Source: Flavobacterium sp. (GTDB taxonomy: Bacteria; Bacteroidota; Bacteroidia; Flavobacteriales; Flavobacteriaceae). From it: a DNA stretch of 64,000 bases. The notes under the pieces are model-generated. The model saw only the letters and a list, made by a program, of their open reading frames with translations, was not told the DNA's origin and ran no database searches. Shown one piece after another: positions 44,780 to 52,918 of this stretch. A program made the position numbers and the translations under genes. Position 1 is the stretch's first letter; each line of letters begins with the position of its first letter. The DNA is taken from NCBI RefSeq assembly GCF_030146175.1, contig NZ_JASLCE010000040.1:1-64000 (forward strand), written 5' to 3'.

Positions 44780-46975
44780 TTAATTACCCAGTTGCAATTG
44801 GTTTTTAACCAAACGGTAGTAATTTCCGCGACTGTCTACAAGTTCGTCATGGCTTCCGACTTCAATAATCCGTCCTCTGTCCAGTACCACAATCTGATCG
44901 GCATTCATAACGGTACTTAATCGGTGGGCGATAACCACTACGGTTTTATCCCGGAAAAAGAGATCCAGTTTTTGCATGATTTCCCGTTCGTTATTGGCGT
45001 CCAGTGCGGAAGTTGCTTCGTCGAAAAACAGCATTTCAGGATTTTTATAAACAGCACGGGCGATCAGTAAACGTTGTTTTTGTCCGGTACTCATTCCGGT
45101 ACCTTCCATTCCTATTTTCGTATTATAACCCAACGGAAGTTCCTCGATAAATTCCTGTATGTTGGCTACATCGGCGGCATATACCAGTCGCGCTTTATCT
45201 ACTTTATCGGCACCAAGGGCGATGTTGTTCGCAATCGTATCATTAAAGATATAACCTTCCTGCATGACACATCCAATATGCGAACGCCAGGTTTTTTGGG
45301 ACATATTTTTAAGATTGGTTCGACCTAAAAAGATCTCTCCGGAATTCGGGTCGTAAAACTTCAACAAAATTTTCATTAAAGTGGTTTTTCCGCTACCGCT
45401 AACTCCAACAATGGCGGTTACCTTTTTGGCCGGAATGGTCAGGCTTACATCTTCCAGCACCGGCATATCGGAACCGGTATATCGGAATGAAATATTTTTG
45501 ATATGTAAGGTTTCGTCTTTTGGGAAATCGTGTATTTTTTCATCTTCATCCTGAGTTTCATCGTCTTTTTCGTGTATTTCCGATAAACGAGCCAGTGAAA
45601 TCTTCGCATCCTGTGCTTCCCGTATAAAGCCGATCAATTGTAATATAGGGCCGTTTAAACTTCCTACAATAGAACTGATCGCCATCATCATCCCCAGTGT
45701 AATGGCTCCGTCGATAACCAATTTGGCCGAAAGGAAAATGATCAGAATGTTTTTTAGTTCGTTGATAAAATTGGAACCGATCGACTGTGTTTGTTCCAAT
45801 ACAAGACTTTTCATAGACACTTTAAACAAGCGCGCCTGTATATATTCCCAACCCCATCGTTTTTGTTTTTCGGCATTGTGCAGTTTAATCTCTTGCATTC
45901 CATTGATTAGCTCAATTACTTTACTTTGCTCCTGACTGACTTCCGAAAAACGCTTGTAATCGAGATCCTCCCGTCTTTTCAGGAAAAGCGTCACCCATAG
46001 GAAATAGAAAAAACTACCGATAAAGAAAATAGCAAAAATCGTCAGATTGTAATATGCCAAAACCGCCCCCATGATGATCATGTTTACAAAAGAGAATAAT
46101 ACATTCAGGGAAGACGTCGTTAATATCCGTTCGATTCGGTGATGATCACTAATACGTTGCATAATATCCCCGGTCATTCGTACGTCGAAAAACGAGATTG
46201 GCAGGTTCATCAGTTTGATAAAGAAATCCGAGATCAGGGAGATATTGATACGGGTCGAAAGATGCAGTAAAATCCAACTTCGGATAAACTCCAGTCCGGT
46301 TTTTCCAAAAAATAAAAACAACTGCGCAAACAAAACCATATAGATAAAATGGATGTTTTGATTCTGGATACCCACATCGACCACACTTTGGGTTAAAAAG
46401 GGGAAGATTAATTGCAAGCAACTTCCGGCCATTAATCCAATGATCAATTGAACGAGGAATGTCTTATAACGTAATACGTATCTAGAAAGCAGTCCGAAGC
46501 CAAAAGCTTTATTATTGGTGTCGGATTCGAATTCATTCTGGTAAAACTTTGGGGTAGGCTCGATTAGCAGGGCAATACCTTCTTCGGTGGTTTCGGTCAC
46601 ATTATTGCCGATCCAGAATTTAAGAAATTCCTCTTTATCGTATTCCAAAAGTCCGTGTGCCGGATCGGAAACATAGAGTTTGTTTTTCTTTACCTTATAG
46701 AGAACCACGTAATGGTTGTTGTTCCAATGTAAAATACAGGGAAGCGGTACATCCTGTAGTTTTTCCAGTGAAATTCGCACACCCAGCGTACGGAAACCGA
46801 TTCTTTCGGCGGCATCACTCAGCGATAACAGATTACTTCCTTCCCGGGTTGTTTCGGAAAGTGCTCTTAGTTTCTGAATATTGATAACCTTTTTGTAATG
46901 CTTGGCAATTATTTTAAGACATGTAGGACCACAGTCTTTGGAATCGGCTTGTTTATAGAATGGGAATTGCGACAT
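44780..46975 (-). CDS. C39-peptidase ABC transporter (leader-cleaving peptide exporter)
   Basis: A 731-aa PCAT-type exporter that removes a double-glycine leader and exports the peptide. The N-terminal C39 peptidase (about residues 1-135) has catalytic Cys15 in DSKDCGPTC, the His in NNNHYVVLY and the Asp in VSDPAHG. A six-helix ABC membrane domain follows (about 165-450), then the ATPase with Walker A GVSGSGKTT, the signature MSTGQKQR and Walker B LFFDEATSALD. The peptidase looks fully active. The precursor at 50449-50655 has a matching GG site, so it is the evident substrate. Its own promoter element lies upstream at 47053. Confidence 0.95.
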   Translation of the reverse strand: MSQFPFYKQADSKDCGPTCLKIIAKHYKKVINIQKLRALSETTREGSNLLSLSDAAERIGFRTLGVRISLEKLQDVPLPCILHWNNNHYVVLYKVKKNKLYVSDPAHGLLEYDKEEFLKFWIGNNVTETTEEGIALLIEPTPKFYQNEFESDTNNKAFGFGLLSRYVLRYKTFLVQLIIGLMAGSCLQLIFPFLTQSVVDVGIQNQNIHFIYMVLFAQLFLFFGKTGLEFIRSWILLHLSTRINISLISDFFIKLMNLPISFFDVRMTGDIMQRISDHHRIERILTTSSLNVLFSFVNMIIMGAVLAYYNLTIFAIFFIGSFFYFLWVTLFLKRREDLDYKRFSEVSQEQSKVIELINGMQEIKLHNAEKQKRWGWEYIQARLFKVSMKSLVLEQTQSIGSNFINELKNILIIFLSAKLVIDGAITLGMMMAISSIVGSLNGPILQLIGFIREAQDAKISLARLSEIHEKDDETQDEDEKIHDFPKDETLHIKNISFRYTGSDMPVLEDVSLTIPAKKVTAIVGVSGSGKTTLMKILLKFYDPNSGEIFLGRTNLKNMSQKTWRSHIGCVMQEGYIFNDTIANNIALGADKVDKARLVYAADVANIQEFIEELPLGYNTKIGMEGTGMSTGQKQRLLIARAVYKNPEMLFFDEATSALDANNEREIMQKLDLFFRDKTVVVIAHRLSTVMNADQIVVLDRGRIIEVGSHDELVDSRGNYYRLVKNQLQLGN

Positions 46976-47052
46976 TATTTGTTAATGTTAGTTACAATGA
47001 TGCATAATGCGATTGTGTGTATGTTCGTTTTGTAGATAATTCTCGATATTCA

Positions 47053-47060
47053 CAAATATA
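47053..47060 (-). promoter_or_regulatory. Candidate -7 element (TATATTTG) for the exporter genes
   Basis: A full TAnnTTTG match on the minus strand, 77 bases before the exporter ATG, in the 160-base gap that separates the maturation genes from the export genes. Export may thus be expressed separately. Confidence 0.45.
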
Positions 47061-47135
47061 TAAATATTGTTAAGGAAAGTTTTAAATTTATTTTTTTTAT
47101 TCAAAAAGTTAAATAGTAACTTTAAAGTTGGCTTT

Positions 47136-48209
47136 TTATATGCCATAATATTTTATGGCATTTTGCTTTAATCGGTTTACACTCCAATCCGACCATTCAT
47201 TTGTATAGGGATTATATCCGCATTTTAATGGTTTTGAATACGGATTTTTAGGATTTTGAATATAAGCACGACAATCAGTACAAATGTGACGAAACTCACA
47301 ATCTTTACATATATCGATACGGTCCTTATTGATTTCCCAGTATTTTTTAAGGTTAGGATTACTTAATACATCTTCCAAAGATGTATTTTTGAGATTTCCA
47401 AAAGTATCCTTTGTAGAAGGGCAGTTTTTTAGATTACCCTTTTTGTCAATAGCTAATTTTCGATTGAGGCAAGTATTGTTTTTTTGGGATTCGGTAAAAG
47501 TTTCGATATTTATACTGAAAGTGCTATGATGTATTATCCCACAATGTTTTTCAGATGTGATTTTATCCTTGATGGCTACTACAACACTAAAACCGTAGTT
47601 TTCATCTTGTATGATTTTATTGTCCGGTGAAGAATGAATGGTTATGCTTCTTATTTTTTTATTAGTAAGAGCCCATTTGGCAAGTTCGTCATAAGGTAAG
47701 TCGTTAGAGTATTTAATGATTAGATCGGCTGCTTTGAGAAAACTTAAATTAATTTCATGTATTATGGCATTTAAAAAAGACATTTTTACTTCATCAAAGC
47801 AACGTATTTGAATATACCTGCAATTTGTAGGAATTAAAAAAGTATTGATAATTGTTTTTAAATCATGGTTAGAGTTTCTGTCGAAGTCCAATATTGTATT
47901 TGAAATTGTAGCAGGATAATCGAATTCAAGATTTAATTTCGGAAAACGAGTCACTTCATCTTTAGAACAATAAAATATAAATTCATGAAATTCTAATAAT
48001 TTTAAATAGGTTTTAAAAAGGCTCAGGTCTTCGTTATTAAGTTCTTTTTTTACTGTTTTCAAGTTAAGTATTCCTTGCTCATCAAATAAAGAAACCAAAC
48101 TGTTAGGTATAAAAACATATTTGTTTCTTTGAAGATCACAAATAATAGCCCTGTTTTTACCCATAACAATCTGACAGTCTGTAAAAAGTTTTAAAAAATC
48201 TTTTTTCAT
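47136..48209 (-). CDS. SPASM-domain peptide maturase of a grasp-with-spasm RiPP system
   Basis: A 357-aa protein. The C-terminal third is a SPASM domain with its cluster cysteines (CLNRKLAIDKKGNLKNCPS, then ICKDCEFRHICTDCRAY, and KCGYNPYT), as in enzymes that modify ribosomal peptides. The N-terminal two thirds show no CxxxCxxC, so the radical-SAM cluster that such enzymes normally have seems missing. This matches the family named for its pairing with an ATP-grasp ligase. The start overlaps the end of the 68-aa gene (48206) by 4 bases. Its role (scaffold, recognition or unusual catalysis) is open. Confidence 0.85.
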   Translation of the reverse strand: MKKDFLKLFTDCQIVMGKNRAIICDLQRNKYVFIPNSLVSLFDEQGILNLKTVKKELNNEDLSLFKTYLKLLEFHEFIFYCSKDEVTRFPKLNLEFDYPATISNTILDFDRNSNHDLKTIINTFLIPTNCRYIQIRCFDEVKMSFLNAIIHEINLSFLKAADLIIKYSNDLPYDELAKWALTNKKIRSITIHSSPDNKIIQDENYGFSVVVAIKDKITSEKHCGIIHHSTFSINIETFTESQKNNTCLNRKLAIDKKGNLKNCPSTKDTFGNLKNTSLEDVLSNPNLKKYWEINKDRIDICKDCEFRHICTDCRAYIQNPKNPYSKPLKCGYNPYTNEWSDWSVNRLKQNAIKYYGI

Positions 48210-48412
48210 TGCAGTTTAGATAAGTCAATTATTTTTGATAAAGGCTTGTAAAACGGAACAGCATTAGTAGCTTTAGTACCAAAGTGACCAAACTCTATAG
48301 AATGATTTTGTTTTTTAGAGATGAGTTCAATGTCCCAATATTTTGCTATAAAAGGATATTTTTCGGGATGGTTTTTTAGATCTCTTAATAAATTCTCTTT
48401 ATGATTATTCAT
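48206..48412 (-). CDS. Small protein of unknown function inside the RiPP operon
   Basis: A 68-aa reading frame lodged between the ATP-grasp and SPASM genes and overlapping both: its ATG lies 8 bases before the end of the ATP-grasp gene and its stop overlaps the SPASM start. Tight overlap on both sides argues for real translation. The N-terminal half is charged and helical (ENLLRDLKNHPEKYPFIAKYWDIELI); then comes HSIEFGHFGTKATNAVPFYKPL. No signal peptide, no double Gly, no Cys, so it is not an evident precursor. A TTG at 48433 would add seven residues. It could be a recognition or carrier subunit; this is a guess. Confidence 0.62.
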   Translation of the reverse strand: MNNHKENLLRDLKNHPEKYPFIAKYWDIELISKKQNHSIEFGHFGTKATNAVPFYKPLSKIIDLSKLQ

Positions 48413-49373
48413 GAATAAGTAATTTTTGTGCAATCAAACGTTCTATATAATAATTACAATGTCTGCTTAACCACTGAAATTGGCCAATTGGATTGACCTC
48501 TAAAAAATAGTATTCATTTTTTGGAGTATATATAATGTCAAATGAGCCGCAATTCAGATTTAATTTTTGCATTAATTTATGAAGTTTCTTTTCTAAATTA
48601 TTGGGTAGTTTGTAGGGTATACATCTGTTGGGTTTATTGTAATCGTAGTTTCTGAAATCTGTTTTTGTTTTTTCATTTTGTTGGCTAAATATTGCCATGC
48701 TTTTAAAAATCCCATTGAGGTAGAACGATCGAATCTCATATTTTTTATCAATATATTTTTGAAAAAAAGAAGGCATAAAATAATAAGGGTCTTTAGGGAT
48801 GTCTTCTAGTGTGATTAATTTTGTATGTGTTGAAAATTCAACAATATGATCCTCTTGAGTAAAAATTATAAATGGATTTTTGATTGGCTTGGTGATTACT
48901 TTTATGTTTTTGGATACAAAGTCAAGCAATTCGATTGAGCTTTCGGTAATTAAAGTAGGTGGAATCTTGATATTCAGTAATAAAGCCTGATAAAGCATAT
49001 CTAACTTATTCGCAAAATTGTCTTTAAATGTATTGATGGCATTTGTAGAAATAGTACCTTCTAGAAATTCTCGTATAGGCTGTATCGTTTCTCTGTGAAC
49101 TTTATTCTGAATGTTTGAATACTTGCCATTTTGGTGAAAAGGAGCGGTTAGTTGGCCTCTTCTATACCATGAGGAGTAGCTCTCATTCATGTTTATGCCA
49201 TTTATCGTTATCGATAATTTGTTTTTATTATCCATTTCAAGACCGAATGTGTTAATAGGATAACTGTCGAAAAATGTATTGATAATTATTGTACTATCCA
49301 GATGATATAACCAGGATAAAACATCGTCAGTACTATAATCATCACGTTCCGATTGAATTAAAATTTGTTTCAT
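48405..49373 (-). CDS. ATP-grasp peptide maturase of a grasp-with-spasm RiPP system
   Basis: A 322-aa ATP-grasp ligase related to the microviridin/graspetide ligases that join Asp or Glu side chains to Ser, Thr or Lys of a core peptide. The opening MKQILIQSERDDYSTDDVLSWL and the Mg/ATP-binding end FDIIYTPKNEYYFLEVNPIGQ are visible, with PKDPYYFMPSFFQKYIDKKYEIRSF in the middle. ATG 49373 is the natural start. It begins 5 bases after the stop of the 337-aa secreted protein gene and is followed by the small overlapping gene. Its substrate is most likely the precursor at 50449-50655. Confidence 0.9.
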   Translation of the reverse strand: MKQILIQSERDDYSTDDVLSWLYHLDSTIIINTFFDSYPINTFGLEMDNKNKLSITINGINMNESYSSWYRRGQLTAPFHQNGKYSNIQNKVHRETIQPIREFLEGTISTNAINTFKDNFANKLDMLYQALLLNIKIPPTLITESSIELLDFVSKNIKVITKPIKNPFIIFTQEDHIVEFSTHTKLITLEDIPKDPYYFMPSFFQKYIDKKYEIRSFYLNGIFKSMAIFSQQNEKTKTDFRNYDYNKPNRCIPYKLPNNLEKKLHKLMQKLNLNCGSFDIIYTPKNEYYFLEVNPIGQFQWLSRHCNYYIERLIAQKLLIHE

Positions 49374-49378
49374 ACCAT

Positions 49379-50392
49379 TTATCGGCAGTCCCAAAAGCCG
49401 GAAAAAAGTTTAAATCCATATTTTAGTTCATACTCTTTTTTTTTAGCATCAACCATTGTTGAAACAATAAACATTTTCTTCCTCATCGCATTTACGGTAT
49501 CTAAATTTATGTTTTTTATATGCTCTAAAGTAGCAGGATTTAAAAGATAAGCTCCAGTTAATTTGATTTTGTTACAGTAATAAGGGAAATTTGACTTATA
49601 GCGATAGGCATTATCATAGATGAGACCTACGTCTCTCGGATGGATATTACCTTTTTTGATTTCGCTTAATAATGTTTTTTTAAGGAGATAATAGGAGCAA
49701 GGATTGTGGACAAGAATGATTTGTGCCCATACTGTGGATAAACTTTCTTCTTCAGAGTTCATATAGAATAGTTCTTTATGTTTTTTTCGCTGCTGATATA
49801 AATCCAGATATGATTTTCCAATTTCACGGAAGATAGAGTTGTCTTCGATGCCAATTAGTTTATCACCCGGAAATCCTTTATTTTTTATATATTCATGAAG
49901 CTTTTGGGTGGTTTTATATACAATGTTATGGTATTTTGGTTTCCGTTTGTCCAATTGATCTTTAATAGCGAGATAATAAATAGCATTTCGATAATCAAAG
50001 TCTATTCGCGCAATATATTTTTTTCTGTTTAGACTATACTTTTTGGTGAGCGTAGTGTCTTTTTTTAATTTTTGCAACTCTTTTTTAAAGAGCGGATAAT
50101 AATTTAAATGTGCTATTTTTAACCCCTGTTCAAAACCTTGTTCAATATAAAAACGATAAGGCCTTTTTTCGAAAAGAGCGATTTGAGCTGCGTTGACCAA
50201 ATCTTTAACATATATAAAGTTATATTCTTTAAAAATCTGATTGTAATAAAATAGAGCGCTATCTATTTTGTGTTCCATAAAGTAAAGTTCCTCGGCTTTA
50301 TTTATCAAGGTATGATACTTGGTATAATCATTGGATTGCGAAAAAGCAAGGCAAGAATAGAAAACAAACAATAGTATCGTTTTTTGTGTCAT
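49379..50392 (-). CDS. Exported protein of unknown function in the RiPP operon
   Basis: A 337-aa protein with a signal peptide (residues 1-19, ending LAFSQ). The rest is mainly helical and rich in Lys, Tyr and Asn (ALFYYNQIFKEYNFIYVKDLVNAAQIAL); nothing suggests an enzyme. It lies between the precursor and the ATP-grasp gene, 56 bases after the first and 5 bases before the second, so it belongs to the operon. Because the modifying enzymes are cytoplasmic, an exported protein must act after export: immunity, capture of the peptide or processing. That is inference. I recall similar proteins beside other grasp-with-spasm systems but cannot verify this. Confidence 0.65.
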   Translation of the reverse strand: MTQKTILLFVFYSCLAFSQSNDYTKYHTLINKAEELYFMEHKIDSALFYYNQIFKEYNFIYVKDLVNAAQIALFEKRPYRFYIEQGFEQGLKIAHLNYYPLFKKELQKLKKDTTLTKKYSLNRKKYIARIDFDYRNAIYYLAIKDQLDKRKPKYHNIVYKTTQKLHEYIKNKGFPGDKLIGIEDNSIFREIGKSYLDLYQQRKKHKELFYMNSEEESLSTVWAQIILVHNPCSYYLLKKTLLSEIKKGNIHPRDVGLIYDNAYRYKSNFPYYCNKIKLTGAYLLNPATLEHIKNINLDTVNAMRKKMFIVSTMVDAKKKEYELKYGFKLFSGFWDCR

Positions 50393-50448
50393 AACAAGCT
50401 ATTTAAAACTGACAACGTTAATGTTTCAACGTTATCAGTTAATTAATG

Positions 50449-50655
50449 CTAACATTCTCTATACCAAAAATCCCGGGCAGCACCGCCTCCATCAACGGAT
50501 CCGGTTTCATTTGTACGATAATCATAACAATCCGGATTGCCACCTCCATAGGTCGTAGCTACTTTTACTCCTCCAATAATTTTAAACGCATTTTGGATTT
50601 CACTTTCTTTAAAGGATTGAAATTTATCCTGTTCTAAACTTTCTAATTTTTTCAT
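50449..50655 (-). CDS. RiPP precursor peptide with double-glycine leader
   Basis: A 68-aa peptide. Residues 1-29 are a leader (MKKLESLEQDKF...AFKIIGG) ending in Gly28-Gly29, the classic site for C39 peptidases such as the exporter at 44780-46975. The 39-residue core starts VKVATTYGGGNPDC and ends GGGAARDFWYREC. It has Thr34, 35, 48, 51 and Ser53 as possible ester donors, Asp42, 45, 55, 62 and Glu50, 67 as acceptors, and exactly two cysteines, Cys43 and the final Cys68. Gly-rich spacers flank the TNETGSVD centre. The gene opens the RiPP operon. Product structure unknown. Confidence 0.85.
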   Translation of the reverse strand: MKKLESLEQDKFQSFKESEIQNAFKIIGGVKVATTYGGGNPDCYDYRTNETGSVDGGGAARDFWYREC

Positions 50656-50807
50656 GATGTATAAATTTTAATGGATTATTTTTTTAAAATAGATTCATTG
50701 GATATATTATCAGTGATAATAAACATTCAGGAATAGACTTAAACTTTTGCTAATGTCTCCTGTCCCAAATGTGGTGATTCGTTTTAAGTATTTATTAAAA
50801 ATAAGCT

Positions 50808-50835
50808 ACGCAAAGACACGCAACAAAACACGCAA
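50808..50835. repeat. Three ACGCAA units spaced 10 and 12 bases
   Basis: ACGCAA occurs at 50808, 50818 and 50830 on the plus strand. The spacing is near one helical turn, which could suit an activator site; it also resembles the dispersed TTTGCGT-type sequences that I recall from Flavobacterium intergenic regions. Confidence 0.4.
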
Positions 50836-50906
50836 ATACACTCATTAGCAGTATAAAGCGAAAATTAAGCTATAGAAGTAGCTAAAAGAAAAAGATAATA
50901 AACAAA

Positions 50907-50943
50907 GAATCCTACAAACCACGTCATGTAGTTTGTAGGATTC
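50907..50943 (-). terminator. Hairpin after the VKOR fusion gene, probable terminator
   Basis: A perfect 13-bp stem (GAATCCTACAAAC with GTTTGTAGGATTC) and 11-base loop lies about 60 bases after the stop codon at 51005, followed on the minus strand by TTTGTTTATTATCTTTTT. It separates this gene from the RiPP precursor. Confidence 0.65.
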
Positions 50944-51004
50944 GAAAGATAAAATAGTGCTGTTTTTTTAAATAAAAAGTGTTTTAGGTTAAATACCGCT
51001 GGCT

Positions 51005-52621
51005 TTAGTTTACAGTAACTAAAATATTGGTCTCTCGAAATTGCTCAATCATTTCATCGGCAAATAGGATAAATTCTTGTGTTTTGTACTCATTCGGATA
51101 ATAATAGCTATTAATAAAGGTAGCCGGGGTGTATAAAATCCCGTTGGTATCACACCAATTACGATGGGATTGTAGTAATTGCAACTTGTCCGGACTTGGA
51201 TTCCCGGATTTGTTTTCCCATTTCGAAATATCCTTTTTGTCAAACCAGTCCTTTAACAGGAGCAAAGCCTGTTTTGGGTTATGAGAATAGGCATCCAATA
51301 CCGCTAATGCAATTTTGGTCGATAGCATATCGGGTTTTTCATACGGAACACTAAAAATAAACTGGATCTGGATGTCCGTTCCGTATTTTTCCAATAGCGT
51401 GTAATAGGCTTTAAAAGCATCGGTGCAATAGCCGCAGAGAGGATTTGTTACGGCCTGAATCGTAAGAACCGGATTATCGGAACCAAATCGTACATGATGC
51501 TGTTGCGGGATACTAGTATTGTTGGTCAATTGTTTCTTATATAATAAGGAGGTAAAAAGACCGTAGTTTCGTTTGAATTTAAAGAAATCCATTTCACTTT
51601 TCTTTAAAGCGATGTTTTTTTCGATCAGCGCTTTCGTATAGTTTATTCCTAAATGCACCAGTGTTATAAATAATAAGGCTTTGATCCAGTAGGCGGCGTT
51701 AAAAGTGAAAATGAGTGGAGCTGTAAAAACAAAGCCCATTTCGAGAACAAGTAGCAAAGCGGTTGCCAGACAAAGGGCGCACCATTCTTTTAAAACGTAT
51801 GCCTGACTGTATAATGAATACAAAAGTGCCGGTATTGCGGCGAATAAAGCTATCGAAAAAAAAGTCGTATCAAAACCGATAAAAAGCAATACCATCAATT
51901 GGGATACAAAAAAGACACCGGTAGCAGTACTAAGTGAAATCAGGCCTAAAAAGCGAACTTTGGAATTGATGATGTTGGAACAACTCCCTTTTTCATTTAA
52001 TGTGCTACACAAAGTGGCCGTAATCGTGTCCCGAATGCCCAGTTCTTCTTTTGTGATCAGCCAGCTTATATAAATGCCGATAATTGCCAACAAACCGATG
52101 ACTGTTGCTATAAGCGAAAAGGGATAGAGCAACGTCAGTAGCGTTAAAGCAGCGGCGATTCCTAAAAAGACTAATGTTTGTCTGTTTTTGGTATTTGATG
52201 GCGCCGTATTCTTTTCTACAACAATAATCGTCCCGGACCAAATCTTTTTAAAGTCGGCATAGCTATACTGTTGTAGTTTCTTTTCCGTGCTCTTACAGCT
52301 AATACGGTTTTGGGTTTTATGTGCCGAAACAAAAATGCTTTTACCTTCTATATTGATTAAAGTCAGGAAAAACTCAGGAAGTTGTTCCAGTGCTTCAATA
52401 GGAACGGTGGCTGCCAGGTTTTCAATACCAAAATAGTCGAATGTATCCGAAACCGACCGAAAGCTAGGGTAATCCTCGTGAGATAATAGTTGAAGATTCA
52501 GATCCTCTTTGTTTAAAAAGTGTGAATTTTTGAGTAGAAAATCATTTATAAGGTTTATGAAAGAGGGCATATCGTAGTTTTTTTGGTAAGAAATGTGAAT
52601 ACTTTTCTCAAAAATCATCAT
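51005..52621 (-). CDS. C39-like / vitamin K epoxide reductase / thioredoxin fusion protein
   Basis: A 538-aa membrane protein for disulfide formation. Residues about 15-135 resemble a C39 peptidase domain but lack the catalytic Cys. A VKOR domain follows (about 148-335) with the loop pair Cys205 and Cys214 (CSTLNEKGSC) and the active-site CALC at 281-284. The C-terminal part is a thioredoxin/DsbA-like domain with PLCGYC (Cys396, Cys399). VKOR passes electrons to quinone and the attached domain oxidises thiols in the periplasm. Next to the RiPP cluster it could form the Cys43-Cys68 disulfide of the exported peptide, with the C39-like domain binding the leader or exporter. The link is inference from position and cysteine count. 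Confidence 0.9.
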   Translation of the reverse strand: MMIFEKSIHISYQKNYDMPSFINLINDFLLKNSHFLNKEDLNLQLLSHEDYPSFRSVSDTFDYFGIENLAATVPIEALEQLPEFFLTLINIEGKSIFVSAHKTQNRISCKSTEKKLQQYSYADFKKIWSGTIIVVEKNTAPSNTKNRQTLVFLGIAAALTLLTLLYPFSLIATVIGLLAIIGIYISWLITKEELGIRDTITATLCSTLNEKGSCSNIINSKVRFLGLISLSTATGVFFVSQLMVLLFIGFDTTFFSIALFAAIPALLYSLYSQAYVLKEWCALCLATALLLVLEMGFVFTAPLIFTFNAAYWIKALLFITLVHLGINYTKALIEKNIALKKSEMDFFKFKRNYGLFTSLLYKKQLTNNTSIPQQHHVRFGSDNPVLTIQAVTNPLCGYCTDAFKAYYTLLEKYGTDIQIQFIFSVPYEKPDMLSTKIALAVLDAYSHNPKQALLLLKDWFDKKDISKWENKSGNPSPDKLQLLQSHRNWCDTNGILYTPATFINSYYYPNEYKTQEFILFADEMIEQFRETNILVTVN

Positions 52622-52918
52622 AAAGTGCGTTTGTCCAAAATTTTAAATGTTAATTTTTTTAACTTTTTCGATTATTTATAAACAAAAGTGGTGATAATGT
52701 GTGAAATGTTTTCTCGTTGTCGTTTTTAGAAGTCTGAGGATAAATGGTGGTTTGATTTTTTAAATCAGGTGGTTTAAAACGATTGTTGGAATGGAATAAA
52801 TGCTGTTGTTACGGATCGTTATTAACAAAGAAATGGGAATAAATAAATAGGTTTTAAAAAATCAAAAAATGTAATATTTAAAAAAATCATATACTTTTGC
52901 GGAACAAACAGAAGAAGT
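52622..52918. other. Divergent intergenic region before topA (297 bases)
   Basis: Carries the topA promoter near its right end and should also carry the promoter of the VKOR fusion gene, which I cannot place. A perfect inverted repeat TGATTT-TTT-AAATCA is present near 52753-52767 and might be an operator. Otherwise AT-rich with no coding signal. Confidence 0.5.
52892..52899 (+). promoter_or_regulatory. Candidate -7 element (TACTTTTG) for topA
   Basis: A full TAnnTTTG match, 19 bases before the topA ATG. The upstream region is A/T-rich with no clear TTG. Confidence 0.5.

Larger units (their letters stand above)
50656..51004. other. Intergenic region before the RiPP precursor (349 bases without a gene)
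   Basis: This gap should hold the promoter and leader of the RiPP operon, yet I find no clean TAnnTTTG on the minus strand. It contains a short ACGCAA direct repeat (50808-50835) and a strong hairpin (50907-50943) that belongs to the neighbouring gene. It is AT-rich otherwise, and no further precursor-like frame is visible. Confidence 0.6.

Noticed and set aside
47139-47162. Inverted repeat ATGCCATAA/TTATGGCAT at the end of the SPASM gene, considered as a terminator
   Set aside because: The arms are inside or beside the last codons and no T-run follows on the minus strand.
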